Below, piece after piece: positions 52,309 through 61,609 of a stretch of DNA of 64,000 nucleotides. The notes under the pieces are model-generated. The model was not told where the DNA came from and ran no database searches. It saw only the letters and a list, made by a program, of their open reading frames with translations. Position 1 is the first letter of the stretch, and every line of letters starts with the position of its first letter. A program made the position numbers and the translations under genes. Source of the stretch: Bacillota bacterium (GTDB taxonomy: Bacteria > Bacillota > Clostridia > Oscillospirales > Ruminococcaceae); the NCBI GenBank assembly GCA_029572815.1, contig JAKPUQ010000059.1, positions 1-64,000 on the forward strand, read 5' to 3'.

Positions 52309-52934
52309 ACAAGCCTATCAGAATGGCTCTTACAAAGGGCAGACTGGAGAAGGACACAGTAGGTCTCCTTGAAAAGCTGGGCTTTGACTGCACAGCAGTA
52401 CGCGAAAAGGGAAGAAAGCTGATACTTCCGGTTCCCGACGCAAATCTTGAGGTAGTCCTTGCAAAGGCAAATGACGTTATCACTTATGTAGAGCACGGTG
52501 TGTGCGATATGGGCGTTGTGGGCAAGGACACTATCATGGAGATGAAGGGCAAGTTCTACGAGCTTGTTGACCTTGGCTTCGGAAAATGTAAATTCGCTCT
52601 CGCTACCAAGAAGGGCTACGATTTTTACAGTGGCTACGGTATCAAGACCATCGCCACAAAGTATCCCAACGTTGCAAGAAGCTTCTTCGAGAAGAAGGGC
52701 ATGGATACAGAGATAATCAAGATCGAGGGATCGGTTGAGCTGGCACCTCTTCTGGAACTGGCTGACGGTATCGTTGACATCGTGGAGACAGGAACTACTC
52801 TCAGGGAGAACGGTCTTGAGGTCATCGAGGATGTTGCACCTATCTCTGCAAGACTTATTGCAAACACCGTTAGTCTCAAGATGAGACACGCTGAAATAGA
52901 CAGACTTATCACACTTATAGAGGAGAATCTTTGA
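52305..52934 (+). CDS. hisG: ATP phosphoribosyltransferase, short form HisG
   Basis: HisG joins ATP and PRPP in the first step of histidine synthesis. At 209 residues it is the short form that lacks the regulatory domain and needs HisZ, which is encoded just upstream. Motifs: RMALTKGRLEKDTVGLL, GVVGKDTI and DGIVDIVETGTTLRENGL, the PRPP loop. It overlaps both hisZ and hisD. Confidence 0.97.
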   Translation: MNKPIRMALTKGRLEKDTVGLLEKLGFDCTAVREKGRKLILPVPDANLEVVLAKANDVITYVEHGVCDMGVVGKDTIMEMKGKFYELVDLGFGKCKFALATKKGYDFYSGYGIKTIATKYPNVARSFFEKKGMDTEIIKIEGSVELAPLLELADGIVDIVETGTTLRENGLEVIEDVAPISARLIANTVSLKMRHAEIDRLITLIEENL

Positions 52935-54220
52935 TGAAAAAAATATTTGCAAACGGAACCGATGAGGTCGCTTTCCTCAATGACCTCAAAAAGAGAAGCG
53001 GCGAGACTAACAAGAAGGTCACAGAGGTCGTTTCCGAGATAATCGAGAATGTTAAGGAGAACGGCGACGAGGCTGTAAAGAACTACACTCTCAAGTTTGA
53101 CGGAAATCTTCCTCAGTACTATGAGGTTCCCCGTGATGTCATAAACGATGCCCTTACAGAGGCTGACCAGGACTTTGTTGACGCACTCCTGAACGCTCAG
53201 GAGAACATTGCCGATTTCCACAAGAGACAGGTGGAGCAGAGCTTTATCTCTCCCAAGGAGAACGGCGTTATCATGGGACAGCGTGTCCGCGGCCTCCACA
53301 GAGTAGGTCTCTATGTTCCCGGCGGTACAGCTGCGTATCCTTCAAGCGTTCTCATGAACGCTGTTCCTGCAAAGATAGCAGGCGTCAAGGAGATAATCAT
53401 GGTAACTCCTCCTCTGAAGGACGGTACTCCCAACAAGGACATTCTTGTTGCAGCAGCTATCTGCGGAGTTGACCGTGTGTTCCTTTCAGGCGGAGCACAG
53501 GCTATCGCTGCTCTTGCATACGGCACAGAGGAGATACCCAAGTGCGACAAGATAGTAGGCCCCGGAAACATCTATGTTGCCACAGCAAAGAAGCTGCTCT
53601 ACGGAGTTGTTGACATAGATATGATCGCCGGTCCAAGTGAGATACTTGTTATCGCTGATGACACAGCAAATCCCAAGTTTGCCGCCGCAGACCTTATGTC
53701 TCAGGCAGAGCACGATGTTCTGGCTTCCGCTATCATGGTGACCACCAGCGAAAAGCTGGCTGACGCTACCATGAAGGAGATCAACCGCCAGAAGGAGTAC
53801 CTTGAGAGAAAGGCTATCATTGAGAAGTCTCTTGAGGACTACGGTGCTATCATTATCGCAGACAGCCGCGAGAAGTGCGTAGAGCTGGCAAACGAGATAG
53901 CTCCCGAGCACCTTGAGATGCTTATGGAGAACCCCTTTGAGCTTCTGGGAAGCCTTGACAATGCGGGCTCAATATTCCTCGGTCACTATGCTTCCGAGCC
54001 TCTGGGCGACTACTATGCAGGTCCCAACCACGTTCTCCCCACAAGCGGTACTGCTCGTTTCTTCTCACCTCTGGGTGTTGCAAGCTTCACAAAGCGTACA
54101 GCTTATACCTACTACACCGAGGACGCTCTGAGACAGGCAAAGGACGACATCGTTCTCATTGCAGAGCGCGAGGGACTTACCGCTCACGCCAATGCTATCA
54201 AGGTAAGATTTGAAGACTGA
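52934..54220 (+). CDS. hisD: Histidinol dehydrogenase
   Basis: HisD oxidises histidinol to histidine with NAD in two steps at a zinc site. The 428-residue protein shows VPGGTAAYPSSVLMNAVPAK, AGPSEILVIADDTANP, SQAEHDVLAS, and GPNHVLPTSGTARFFSPLGV. I place the start at the ATG 52934-52936, overlapping the hisG stop by one base. Its substrate histidinol must come from a histidinol-phosphate phosphatase not recognised in this operon. Confidence 0.97.
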   Translation: MKKIFANGTDEVAFLNDLKKRSGETNKKVTEVVSEIIENVKENGDEAVKNYTLKFDGNLPQYYEVPRDVINDALTEADQDFVDALLNAQENIADFHKRQVEQSFISPKENGVIMGQRVRGLHRVGLYVPGGTAAYPSSVLMNAVPAKIAGVKEIIMVTPPLKDGTPNKDILVAAAICGVDRVFLSGGAQAIAALAYGTEEIPKCDKIVGPGNIYVATAKKLLYGVVDIDMIAGPSEILVIADDTANPKFAAADLMSQAEHDVLASAIMVTTSEKLADATMKEINRQKEYLERKAIIEKSLEDYGAIIIADSREKCVELANEIAPEHLEMLMENPFELLGSLDNAGSIFLGHYASEPLGDYYAGPNHVLPTSGTARFFSPLGVASFTKRTAYTYYTEDALRQAKDDIVLIAEREGLTAHANAIKVRFED

Positions 54221-54282
54221 ATCACGCAATGGGGCGGCTTGAAAAACAGCTGCCCTATAGGTGTTTTAAGAAAGGAACATAT

Positions 54283-54669
54283 ATGAAGAAATATCGCTGC
54301 CTTTGCTGCGGTTATCGCACTCTTGATACAAGAGGAGGATTTGATATATGTCCCATATGTTTCTGGGAGGACGAGCCGTATATATTGTACGATAAAAAGA
54401 ATGAGCAGGGGCATATAACGTCTGTATATTATTATAATGACTGTGAAAATGATGATTACGACGGCAGTGATATAATCGATATACCGTCAGGAGCAAATCG
54501 GTTGCTGACTTTGAGGCAGGGCAGACGTAATTTTCGAGAATTCGGTGCCTGTCACGGAGAGCTCAAGGAATACGTAAGATTTCCGAGAAGCTCCGAAATG
54601 AAAAAATGGCGAAAAGAAAATCGTATAGTTGACGGAGAGCTGGTTTTTCTGAGTGAAGAGAAAGGATAG
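54283..54669 (+). CDS. CPCC-family cysteine-rich protein
   Basis: The ATG at 54283 lies behind AAAGGAAC. The 128-residue protein has KYRCLCCGYRTLDTRGGFDI, CPICFWEDEP, and a C-terminal LTLRQGRRNFREFGACHGE, the layout of the Cys-rich CPCC family, likely zinc-binding. Function unknown. It is placed between hisD and hisC in an otherwise biosynthetic operon, with hisC starting 3 bases after it. Confidence 0.85.
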   Translation: MKKYRCLCCGYRTLDTRGGFDICPICFWEDEPYILYDKKNEQGHITSVYYYNDCENDDYDGSDIIDIPSGANRLLTLRQGRRNFREFGACHGELKEYVRFPRSSEMKKWRKENRIVDGELVFLSEEKG

Positions 54670-54672
54670 AAT

Positions 54673-55731
54673 ATGAGTTACAAACTTAATAAAAAGCTGA
54701 TCGATCTGGTGCCCTATGATCCTATCACAGGACACTATGACATAAGACTGGACGCAAACGAGAGCTGCTTCAACCTTAATGACAGCTTAAAGGAAAAGAT
54801 AGGCAGGAGTATTTCGCAGATAGACTTCAACCGTTATCCCGACTGCCTTGCAAAGGCACCCACAAAGGCTTTTTCGGAGCTTTACAACGTTCCCGAGGAG
54901 CTTATAAGTGCAGGAAATGGCTCCGACGAGCTCATCAGCATAATCTCAAGCTGCTTCTTTGAGGCAGGGGACACTATCGTGAACGTCTCCTATGATTTCT
55001 CAATGTATGAGTTCTATGCTCAGCTCTATGAGGTAAAAGTTGCCACCTACCAGAAGGAAGCCGACCTTACCATAGACCCCGACAAGCTCATCGCCTTCTG
55101 CAAGGAAAATGGTGCAAAGGGACTTATCTTCTCCAACCCCTGCAATCCTACATCTCTTGGGCTTGACAGGAATGCTGTCAGAAAGATAATAAAGGCGCTG
55201 GATGGCTGTCTGGTCATTCTTGATGAGGCTTATATGGACTTCTGGGATCAGTCTATCCTTGACGAGGTCAGCAACTATGACAACCTCATTATCCTCAAGA
55301 CCTGCTCAAAGGCAATAGGACTTGCGGCTGTCAGATTTGGCTTTGCAGTTTCCAACAGAACAATAACCAATGCTATAAGGGCGGCTAAGTCGCCTTACAA
55401 TAACGATACTGTGGCACAGACAATAGTTTCCGATATTCTCAGCGAAAAGGACTATCTGAAGGAGTGCCGCGACATCATCGTAGAAAATACAAAAAAGCTT
55501 TACAGCGATATTATTGCAATAAACGAAAAGTACAGCTGCTTTGACAAGATAATGGAGCCCTGCACAAACTTCGTATTCATCATTACAGACAAGTATGAGG
55601 ATATATACAAGTTCATGCTGGAGAACTCCATAGCTATCAGAAAGTTCAGGGGTGCTATCAGGATAACTGCCGGTACAGAGGCGGAAAATGCAAGATTTAT
55701 CGAGGTACTTGATAAATATTTCAGCAGATAA
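54673..55731 (+). CDS. hisC: Histidinol-phosphate aminotransferase
   Basis: HisC transfers an amino group to imidazole-acetol phosphate using PLP. The 352-residue protein has RLDANESCFNLN, GNGSDELISIISSCF, SNPCNPTSLGL, VILDEAYMDFWD, and the PLP lysine in ILKTCSKAIGLAAVRFGFAV. Length is normal. Its product, histidinol phosphate, must be dephosphorylated before HisD. Confidence 0.96.
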   Translation: MSYKLNKKLIDLVPYDPITGHYDIRLDANESCFNLNDSLKEKIGRSISQIDFNRYPDCLAKAPTKAFSELYNVPEELISAGNGSDELISIISSCFFEAGDTIVNVSYDFSMYEFYAQLYEVKVATYQKEADLTIDPDKLIAFCKENGAKGLIFSNPCNPTSLGLDRNAVRKIIKALDGCLVILDEAYMDFWDQSILDEVSNYDNLIILKTCSKAIGLAAVRFGFAVSNRTITNAIRAAKSPYNNDTVAQTIVSDILSEKDYLKECRDIIVENTKKLYSDIIAINEKYSCFDKIMEPCTNFVFIITDKYEDIYKFMLENSIAIRKFRGAIRITAGTEAENARFIEVLDKYFSR

Positions 55732-55742
55732 GGGAGGTTATT

Positions 55743-56324
55743 ATGCGTACAGGAACTATCGAGCGCAACACAAAGGAAACTCAGATAAAGATATCCGTGA
55801 GCCTTGACGGCAAGGGAAAGGCTTCCATAGATACGGGAGTGGGCTTCTTCGACCATATGCTCACAGCTCTCTCCGTTCACAGCGGTATCAGCATGGACAT
55901 CAAGGTCAAGGGCGACCTGCACGTTGACTGCCACCACACCATCGAGGATACGGGAATAGCTCTTGGACAGGCTCTTGGACAGGCTCTCGGCGCAAAATCG
56001 GGAATCGTCCGCTACGGAACAGCCTATATCCCAATGGACGAGTCTCTTGCCATGGCAAGTCTTGACCTGAGTAATCGTCCTTTTCTGGTATTCAACTGTG
56101 AGTTCACAAACCAGAGCTGCGGCGGCTACGACCTCTGCATGACAGAGGAGTTCTTCCGTGCATTTGCATTCAACTCAGGAATGACACTTCACATAAACCT
56201 CCTCTACGGCAGCAATGACCACCACAAGGCGGAGGCGATATACAAGGCAGTAGCACACGCACTTAAAATTGCTGTTACCGAAAATGCCGACGGTTCAACA
56301 CTCTCCACGAAAGGAGTTCTCTGA
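55743..56324 (+). CDS. hisB: Imidazoleglycerol-phosphate dehydratase (no phosphatase domain)
   Basis: HisB here is only the dehydratase (193 residues): VGFFDHMLTALSVHSGI, DLHVDCHHTIEDTGIALGQA, and LYGSNDHHKAEAIYKA hold the metal-binding His. The bifunctional enterobacterial HisB has an extra N-terminal HAD phosphatase, which is absent. AAGGGAGG precedes the ATG. It overlaps hisH by one base. Confidence 0.97.
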   Translation: MRTGTIERNTKETQIKISVSLDGKGKASIDTGVGFFDHMLTALSVHSGISMDIKVKGDLHVDCHHTIEDTGIALGQALGQALGAKSGIVRYGTAYIPMDESLAMASLDLSNRPFLVFNCEFTNQSCGGYDLCMTEEFFRAFAFNSGMTLHINLLYGSNDHHKAEAIYKAVAHALKIAVTENADGSTLSTKGVL

Positions 56325-56929
56325 TGATAGCGATAATCGACTACGGTGCAGGCAATATTTTCAGCGTCAAGAACGCTCTGGACTATCTTGGTCTTGAAAG
56401 CAGACTGGTAAGCGACAAGGAGTCGGTAAAGGCTGCCGATGCGGTTATTCTTCCCGGTGTAGGCGCCTTTCCTGCGGCAATGAGAAAGCTTGAGGCTACG
56501 GGACTTGTGGACACCATCAAGGAAGAGGCTGCAAGGAAGCCCTTCCTCGGTATCTGCCTGGGTATGCAGCTTATCTTCGACAAGGGATATGAGTTCGAGG
56601 AGTGCGACGGTCTGGGACTTATCGGCGGCAGCGTCCGCAAAATGGAGGAGCCTGAACTTATAATCCCCCACATGGGCTGGAACAAGCTTGAGAAGCTCAA
56701 TGACTGTCCACTTCTGGAGAATGTGGGCGATAATGAGTATGTATATTTCGTCCACTCCTACAAGGCGCACTGCGAGGACAGGGATATAGCAGCATATGTT
56801 GAATACGGTGGCAGAGTTCCTGCACTGGTATACGACGGAAAGTACGTCTACGGTGCACAGTTCCACCCCGAAAAGAGTGGTGAGACAGGGCTGAAGATAC
56901 TCAGAAGCTTCGGAGGACTTATTAAATGA
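56324..56929 (+). CDS. hisH: Imidazole glycerol phosphate synthase, glutamine amidotransferase subunit
   Basis: HisH supplies ammonia from glutamine to HisF. The 201-residue protein has the nucleophile in FLGICLGMQLIFD, VYFVHSYKAHC, and the His-Glu pair in GAQFHPEKSGETG. Length is normal. Its stop overlaps the start of the phosphatase-fusion gene by 4 bases (ATGA). Confidence 0.97.
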   Translation: MIAIIDYGAGNIFSVKNALDYLGLESRLVSDKESVKAADAVILPGVGAFPAAMRKLEATGLVDTIKEEAARKPFLGICLGMQLIFDKGYEFEECDGLGLIGGSVRKMEEPELIIPHMGWNKLEKLNDCPLLENVGDNEYVYFVHSYKAHCEDRDIAAYVEYGGRVPALVYDGKYVYGAQFHPEKSGETGLKILRSFGGLIK

Positions 56930-58071
56930 GCGAATATGTCAGTCTGCTTTCGTGCTCACGCAATACAAGAGAGCTTGGCGGAATAAAGACAGATAACGGA
57001 GGATCGACTCGAAATGGCGTGTTCTGGCGCAGCGATACTCTCGGCACTCCCACGGCGGAGGACATGGATAAGCTGCTCAGCAGCCGCATGACCACTATCA
57101 TAGATATGCGTACTGAAGCCGAGGTTAAGAAGGCTCCCGACGGAACTGCTGAACTGGAGGGCTTTGACTATTATCATTTTCCAATAACCGAGGGAAGCGG
57201 AGTTCCCGAAAGCCTTGAAGCTGTACCCCGCTCCTACATGACTATTGCAACTGCCGAGAATATGCCGAAGGTAATGAAGACCATGGCGGAAGCCGAGGGC
57301 GGAGTCATTTTCCACTGCACCGCAGGCAAGGACAGAACAGGCGTAGTTTCGGCGATAATCCTCTTGGCTTGTGATGCCGATGAGGAGAGCATAGTCAGCG
57401 ACTATGTGGTCAGCCGTGAATATAACAAGGAGAGGCTTGCTGCCTTTCTGGCTGCACATCCCGAGGTCAACAGGGAGACTGTTCTCGCCAACGAAAAGAG
57501 TATGAGGGGCTTTATGAAGCTGTTCAGAGAGCGCTTCGGCACTGTCGATAACTACTTTGAGTTTCTGGGACTGACAGCCGCTCATGCGGATAGGATAAGA
57601 AAAAAGCTCATCAGTACAGACGAGTTCACGGAAAAGCTGAACGCTTTTCTCAGTGATTTCGGAAGCGGAAGGACTATGGTGCTCTCCACCTCCGAAAATG
57701 ACATGGTCTCGTCAAGGATGATGAGCATAGTAAGGATAGACGATGGCCTTTACTTCCAGACGGATACAGATCTGAGGAAGTACCGTCAGCTTTCCGCCAA
57801 TAAAAATGCAGCACTCTGCATTGACAATATTCAGATAGAGGGCATATGTGAGGAGAAAGGCAGACCTGTTGACTGTTCTGATTTCTGTGAAGCCTTCAAA
57901 AGCTGCTTCAAGGGCTCCTATGACGCTTATTCCGGGCTTGAAAACGAAAGGCTCTTTGTGCTGCGTCCGGCTTACATCCAGCGCTGGGTGTACAGTGACG
58001 GAGTGCCCTGCATCGAAAGCTTTGACATTACTGCAAGAAAATACAGCTTCCGTAAATATTCCGGAAATTAA
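56926..58071 (+). CDS. CX5R phosphatase fused to a PNPOx-like flavin domain; candidate histidinol-phosphate phosphatase
   Basis: Residues 1 to about 230 match the tyrosine/serine phosphatase family PF13350: ELGGIKTDNGGSTRNGVFWR at the start and the catalytic HCTAGKDRTGV with Cys131 and Arg137. From about 250 a pyridoxamine-phosphate-oxidase-like (split-barrel flavin-binding) domain follows (VLSTSENDMVSSRMMSIVRI; LYFQTDTDLRKYRQLSANKN). The gene is coupled to hisH by a 4-base overlap and precedes hisA by 24 bases. No other histidinol-phosphate phosphatase (HisN, HisK/PHP type, or HisB HAD domain) is in the operon. I infer, but cannot prove, that this enzyme fills the gap. A role in protein dephosphorylation remains possible. 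Confidence 0.7.
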   Translation: MSEYVSLLSCSRNTRELGGIKTDNGGSTRNGVFWRSDTLGTPTAEDMDKLLSSRMTTIIDMRTEAEVKKAPDGTAELEGFDYYHFPITEGSGVPESLEAVPRSYMTIATAENMPKVMKTMAEAEGGVIFHCTAGKDRTGVVSAIILLACDADEESIVSDYVVSREYNKERLAAFLAAHPEVNRETVLANEKSMRGFMKLFRERFGTVDNYFEFLGLTAAHADRIRKKLISTDEFTEKLNAFLSDFGSGRTMVLSTSENDMVSSRMMSIVRIDDGLYFQTDTDLRKYRQLSANKNAALCIDNIQIEGICEEKGRPVDCSDFCEAFKSCFKGSYDAYSGLENERLFVLRPAYIQRWVYSDGVPCIESFDITARKYSFRKYSGN

Positions 58072-58095
58072 CACCACTTACAGAGGAGATAGTTT

Positions 58096-58824
58096 ATGAT
58101 AATTTTACCTGCAATAGATATCAAGGACGGCAACTGTGTCCGCCTGTTCAAGGGCGACTTTTCCACAGTTGAAAAGGTGGCTTCCGACTATCTTGAGACC
58201 GCAAGGAGCTTTGAGGCGGCAGGCGCTCAGTGGATACACATGGTGGACCTTGACGGCGCCAAGGAGGGCAGACCCGTCAACACAAAGATATATACCGATG
58301 TTGCTGAAAAGACAGGGCTTAAAGTTGAGCTGGGCGGCGGTATCCGCAGCCTTGAGACAATAAAGGAGTACCTTGAAATGGGTATCACAAGAGTCATTCT
58401 CGGCTCGGTCGCTCTGAAGAATCCTAAGCTTGTCTGTGACGCCGTTGAGAAGTTCGGCAGTGAGAAGATAGTCGTAGGGATAGACGCTATGAACGAGATG
58501 GTTGCTACAGAGGGCTGGCTGGAAAGCTCAGACGTTCACTATATCGACCTTGCAAACAAGATGATAGAATCTGGTGTCAAGTACTTCATCTTCACTGACA
58601 TCTCAAAGGACGGAACACTCTCGGGCGTCAACCGTGAGCAGCTGAAAAAGCTTGCGGACGCTACCGAGGGAAGGGCAAATATAGTTGCAAGCGGCGGTGT
58701 TCACACAATGGACGACATCATCGCCTGCAAGGAAATGGGACTTTACGGAACGATATGCGGAAAATCCATATACAAGGGCACTCTTGACCTGAGAGAGGCT
58801 GTACAGTACGCGGAGGTGAAATAA
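58096..58824 (+). CDS. hisA: ProFAR isomerase HisA
   Basis: HisA opens the ribose ring of ProFAR in the fourth step. The 242-residue barrel begins [20 protein letters not shown], with catalytic Asp in [24 protein letters not shown] and [16 protein letters not shown]. Length is normal. Its stop overlaps the hisF start by one base. Confidence 0.97.
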   Translation: MIILPAIDIKDGNCVRLFKGDFSTVEKVASDYLETARSFEAAGAQWIHMVDLDGAKEGRPVNTKIYTDVAEKTGLKVELGGGIRSLETIKEYLEMGITRVILGSVALKNPKLVCDAVEKFGSEKIVVGIDAMNEMVATEGWLESSDVHYIDLANKMIESGVKYFIFTDISKDGTLSGVNREQLKKLADATEGRANIVASGGVHTMDDIIACKEMGLYGTICGKSIYKGTLDLREAVQYAEVK

Positions 58825-59579
58825 TGCTTGCAAAGAGAATAATCCCATGCCTTGATGTAAGAAACGGAAAGGTAGTAAAGGGCGTGAATTTTGAGGGAGT
58901 ACGTGATGTCGGCGATCCTGTTGAGTGTGCGGAGGAATACAACAAGCAGGGCGCAGACGAGATCGTATTCTATGATATAACTGCATCGTTCGAGGGAAGA
59001 GGAGTTTTCCTCGATGTTGTACGCGATACTGCAAAGAAGGTTTTCGTTCCACTTACTGTAGGCGGCGGAATAAAGACTGTTGACGACATTCGTGAGGCGC
59101 TGAGAGCAGGTGCGGACAAGGTTTCCGTAAATTCCCAGGCTGTGCAGAATCCTCAGCTTATCAAGGACGGTGCCGATATTTTCGGCAGTCAGTGTATCTG
59201 CGTCGGCATTGATGCCAAGAAGATAGCAGACAATAAATGGACCGTTTATATCAACGGCGGACGAAAGGATATGGGTATCGACCTCATCGACTGGGTACAT
59301 ACCATCGAAAAGCTGGGAGCAGGCGAGATATGCCTGAATTCCATCGACGCCGACGGCACCAAGGAGGGCTTTGACATCCCCATGCTGAAGGCTGTATGCG
59401 ATAACTGCTCAATACCCGTTATCGCCAGCGGCGGAGCAGGCAAGATAAACGACTTCTATGAGGTGTTCGAGAAGACAGGAGCTACAGCTGCGCTTGCGGC
59501 TTCTCTTTTCCACTTCAAGGAGCTTACCGTAGGTGAGGTCAAGGACTACTGCCGCGGCAAGGGTGTGATAGTGAGGTAA
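58824..59579 (+). CDS. hisF: Imidazole glycerol phosphate synthase, cyclase subunit
   Basis: HisF makes imidazole glycerol phosphate and AICAR with HisH. The 251-residue barrel shows [40 protein letters not shown] and [17 protein letters not shown]. Length is normal. It is coupled to hisA. Confidence 0.98.
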   Translation: MLAKRIIPCLDVRNGKVVKGVNFEGVRDVGDPVECAEEYNKQGADEIVFYDITASFEGRGVFLDVVRDTAKKVFVPLTVGGGIKTVDDIREALRAGADKVSVNSQAVQNPQLIKDGADIFGSQCICVGIDAKKIADNKWTVYINGGRKDMGIDLIDWVHTIEKLGAGEICLNSIDADGTKEGFDIPMLKAVCDNCSIPVIASGGAGKINDFYEVFEKTGATAALAASLFHFKELTVGEVKDYCRGKGVIVR

Positions 59580-59582
59580 GAT

Positions 59583-59966
59583 ATGCTTTTGCTGTTTTTG
59601 ATTATTGATTCAATTATGGCTGCTGCGGCTATATTAGGCGGATACTATATGAGATACAGGGCTCCTCTGGACGAGGGAATGAAGTACGGTTTCCGCACCT
59701 CAGAGTCCTTAAAGAGCAGGGAGGCATGGAAATATGCTAATGTCTGCTGCGGAAGAAGCTGGATCTCAGTTGGACTTATTGAGCTGTGTCTGGGACTGCC
59801 TATAGCTCTGCTGCTGTATTGGTGGAAGGGCGAAAGCATCGCAACAGCTCTGGTATTTGTTTATCTGGAGTTTTTTACTATAATACTGTGTATATCCGTA
59901 ACTACTGTTGCAAGGAGCATCAGCGATAAATTCGATGAAAACGGTATACCTAAGAAAAAGGAGTAA
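59583..59966 (+). CDS. SdpI-family-like small membrane protein
   Basis: The 127-residue protein has a first span (LLLFLIIDSIMAAAAILGGYY), then YGFRTSESLKSREAWKYANV, matching the GxRT..S..S.EAW..AN pattern of the SdpI/YhfL family, and two more spans. SdpI gives immunity to the SdpC toxin in Bacillus and is also a signal receptor. The paralogues are mostly of unknown role. It starts 3 bases after hisF and ends 3 bases before hisI, so it is co-expressed with histidine genes without an obvious reason. Confidence 0.8.
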   Translation: MLLLFLIIDSIMAAAAILGGYYMRYRAPLDEGMKYGFRTSESLKSREAWKYANVCCGRSWISVGLIELCLGLPIALLLYWWKGESIATALVFVYLEFFTIILCISVTTVARSISDKFDENGIPKKKE

Positions 59967-59969
59967 GCC

Positions 59970-60320
59970 ATGATCAGGATCGATCTTAATGACCTTGACA
60001 AGTTTTTCGTAAAGGGGGAGCTTATCCCTGCAATATGCTATGAGGTCAACACAAAAACTGTTCTTATGCTTGCGTATATGAACAAGGAGAGTCTGAAAAA
60101 AACTCTTGAAACAGGCTATACATGGTTCTGGAGCCGTTCCCGTCAGGAGTACTGGAACAAGGGCGCGACTTCGGGACATCTTCAGAAGGTTGTCTCGATT
60201 TACGGAGACTGTGACAATGACACACTGCTGGTAAATGTTGAGCAGACGGGAGTTGCCTGTCATACAGGAAGCTACAGCTGCTTTTTCAACGAAATTTATA
60301 ATAACGAGGAGAATGAATAA
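59970..60320 (+). CDS. hisI: Phosphoribosyl-AMP cyclohydrolase
   Basis: HisI opens the purine ring of PR-AMP. The 116-residue protein has [40 protein letters not shown] and [20 protein letters not shown], with zinc-binding Cys and Asp residues. It is separate from hisE rather than fused, and overlaps it by one base. Confidence 0.97.
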   Translation: MIRIDLNDLDKFFVKGELIPAICYEVNTKTVLMLAYMNKESLKKTLETGYTWFWSRSRQEYWNKGATSGHLQKVVSIYGDCDNDTLLVNVEQTGVACHTGSYSCFFNEIYNNEENE

Positions 60321-60658
60321 TGACGGTTTATCAGGAAATATTTGAGGTCATCAAGGAAAGAAAAAAGCAGTTCGAGAACGGAACTGCTGCTGAAAATTCA
60401 TATACCTGCTACCTCTTTGACAAGGGCGTTGACAAGATCTGCAAGAAGGTAGGCGAGGAAGCAACTGAGACAGTTATCGCTGCAAAGAACGGCGACAATG
60501 ACGAGCTGAAGAATGAGATCAACGATCTGCTCTATCATGTTATGGTGCTCTGTGCAAATCAGGGACTTGACTGGTCTGAGGTGGAAAAGGTGCTTGACGA
60601 GCGCAACGAAAAGATCGGTAACCTCAAGAAGTTCCATGAGGTCGATAAGAATACATGA
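60320..60658 (+). CDS. hisE: Phosphoribosyl-ATP diphosphatase
   Basis: HisE hydrolyses PR-ATP to PR-AMP. The 112-residue MazG-like protein has NSYTCYLFDKGVDKICKKVG, EEATETVIAAKNGDNDELKN and EINDLLYHVMVLCANQGLDW, the metal-binding Glu and Asp. It is the last gene of the operon and is followed by a terminator. Confidence 0.96.
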   Translation: MTVYQEIFEVIKERKKQFENGTAAENSYTCYLFDKGVDKICKKVGEEATETVIAAKNGDNDELKNEINDLLYHVMVLCANQGLDWSEVEKVLDERNEKIGNLKKFHEVDKNT

Positions 60659-60660
60659 TG

Positions 60661-60697
60661 AAAAAAAGCTGCCGTACTATGGGCAGCTTCTTTTTTA
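60661..60697. terminator. Bidirectional terminator after hisE
   Basis: AAGCTGCC pairs with GGCAGCTT around GTACTATG, with seven A before and CTTTTTT after. It ends both the his operon and the convergent hydrolase gene. Confidence 0.9.
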
Positions 60698-61588
60698 TCC
60701 GCCCATTCGGGCTTTAAAGTCGGTGGTATCGAGAAGATCGAACAGGGCGGACAGAATGTCATTGTAGCAGGGGATATACAGGTGGAGACCGTCTCCCGAG
60801 GTATAGTCCTCACGGAGGTCAAGATTTTCATCGCAGACCACGGAATAAACATCAAAATAGATAACCTGCGGCGAGTCCATATCTTTTACCATCTGTTCAA
60901 GAGCGGCGTTGTACTCACGTATAATGTCGTTTCGTACCACCTCGCAGTATGAGCAGACAGGTGTTATTGAGGCGACAACAATATTTATATCCGGCATACG
61001 CCTTATGAGCTCGTCAATGACCTCGCGGTAGCGGGTCACATAAGGCTCAGGATAGTTCATGTTGACATCGTTCATACCAATGGAGATGTACAGCAGCTGA
61101 GGGTGGATATACTCCACAGCGTCGATAAGACCCATTTCGCCGGCTCCCACATCGAATGTGAAGTAGTCAAGATTCCACATGGACACAGATTCTCCCGCGA
61201 TGTTGTGTATATCGGGAACAAAGCCGTAGACATCAAGACCGAGGGCAAGGGAGTCGCCTGCAACGGCAAGCCTGTCCTGATAGAAATGACTGTTGGGAGA
61301 GCTGCCCGTATAGGTTGTCGGCGCGCAGACAGCATATGGCGAGACTGATACTGTAGTTGTTGTGGTGGTAGTAGTGACAGTGGTCGTGGTGAAGGTATAC
61401 TGTGACATTTCCTCGGAAATCGCCTCGGAAGCGGAATTCATGGCGCTGACGAGAACAGTGTCCGCACATCGGGGCGGCGGTGCAGGCATATCCGCAGAGG
61501 TAAGTGAGAACAGTGATATGATCGACATGAACAGTATGAAGCAAATAATATGAGCTTTGCTTCTGAGACTGTATAAAAAGTTTTTCAT
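60695..61588 (-). CDS. Secreted SGNH/GDSL hydrolase with Thr-rich linker
   Basis: The ATG at 61586-61588 follows AGGAAG and gives 297 residues. A signal peptide (SKAHIICFILFMSIISLFSL) is followed by a Thr-rich linker near residues 65-85, then an SGNH fold: VAGDSLALGLDV (nucleophile Ser), YISIGMNDVN (block III Asn), and GDGLHLY with Asp and His. Such enzymes deacetylate or de-esterify polysaccharides. No dockerin is present. Transcribed from 61659-61687 with a hairpin in the leader. Confidence 0.85.
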   Translation of the reverse strand: MKNFLYSLRSKAHIICFILFMSIISLFSLTSADMPAPPPRCADTVLVSAMNSASEAISEEMSQYTFTTTTVTTTTTTTTVSVSPYAVCAPTTYTGSSPNSHFYQDRLAVAGDSLALGLDVYGFVPDIHNIAGESVSMWNLDYFTFDVGAGEMGLIDAVEYIHPQLLYISIGMNDVNMNYPEPYVTRYREVIDELIRRMPDINIVVASITPVCSYCEVVRNDIIREYNAALEQMVKDMDSPQVIYFDVYSVVCDENLDLREDYTSGDGLHLYIPCYNDILSALFDLLDTTDFKARMGG

Positions 61589-61609
61589 ATAAGCACTTCC
61601 TGTTTTATA

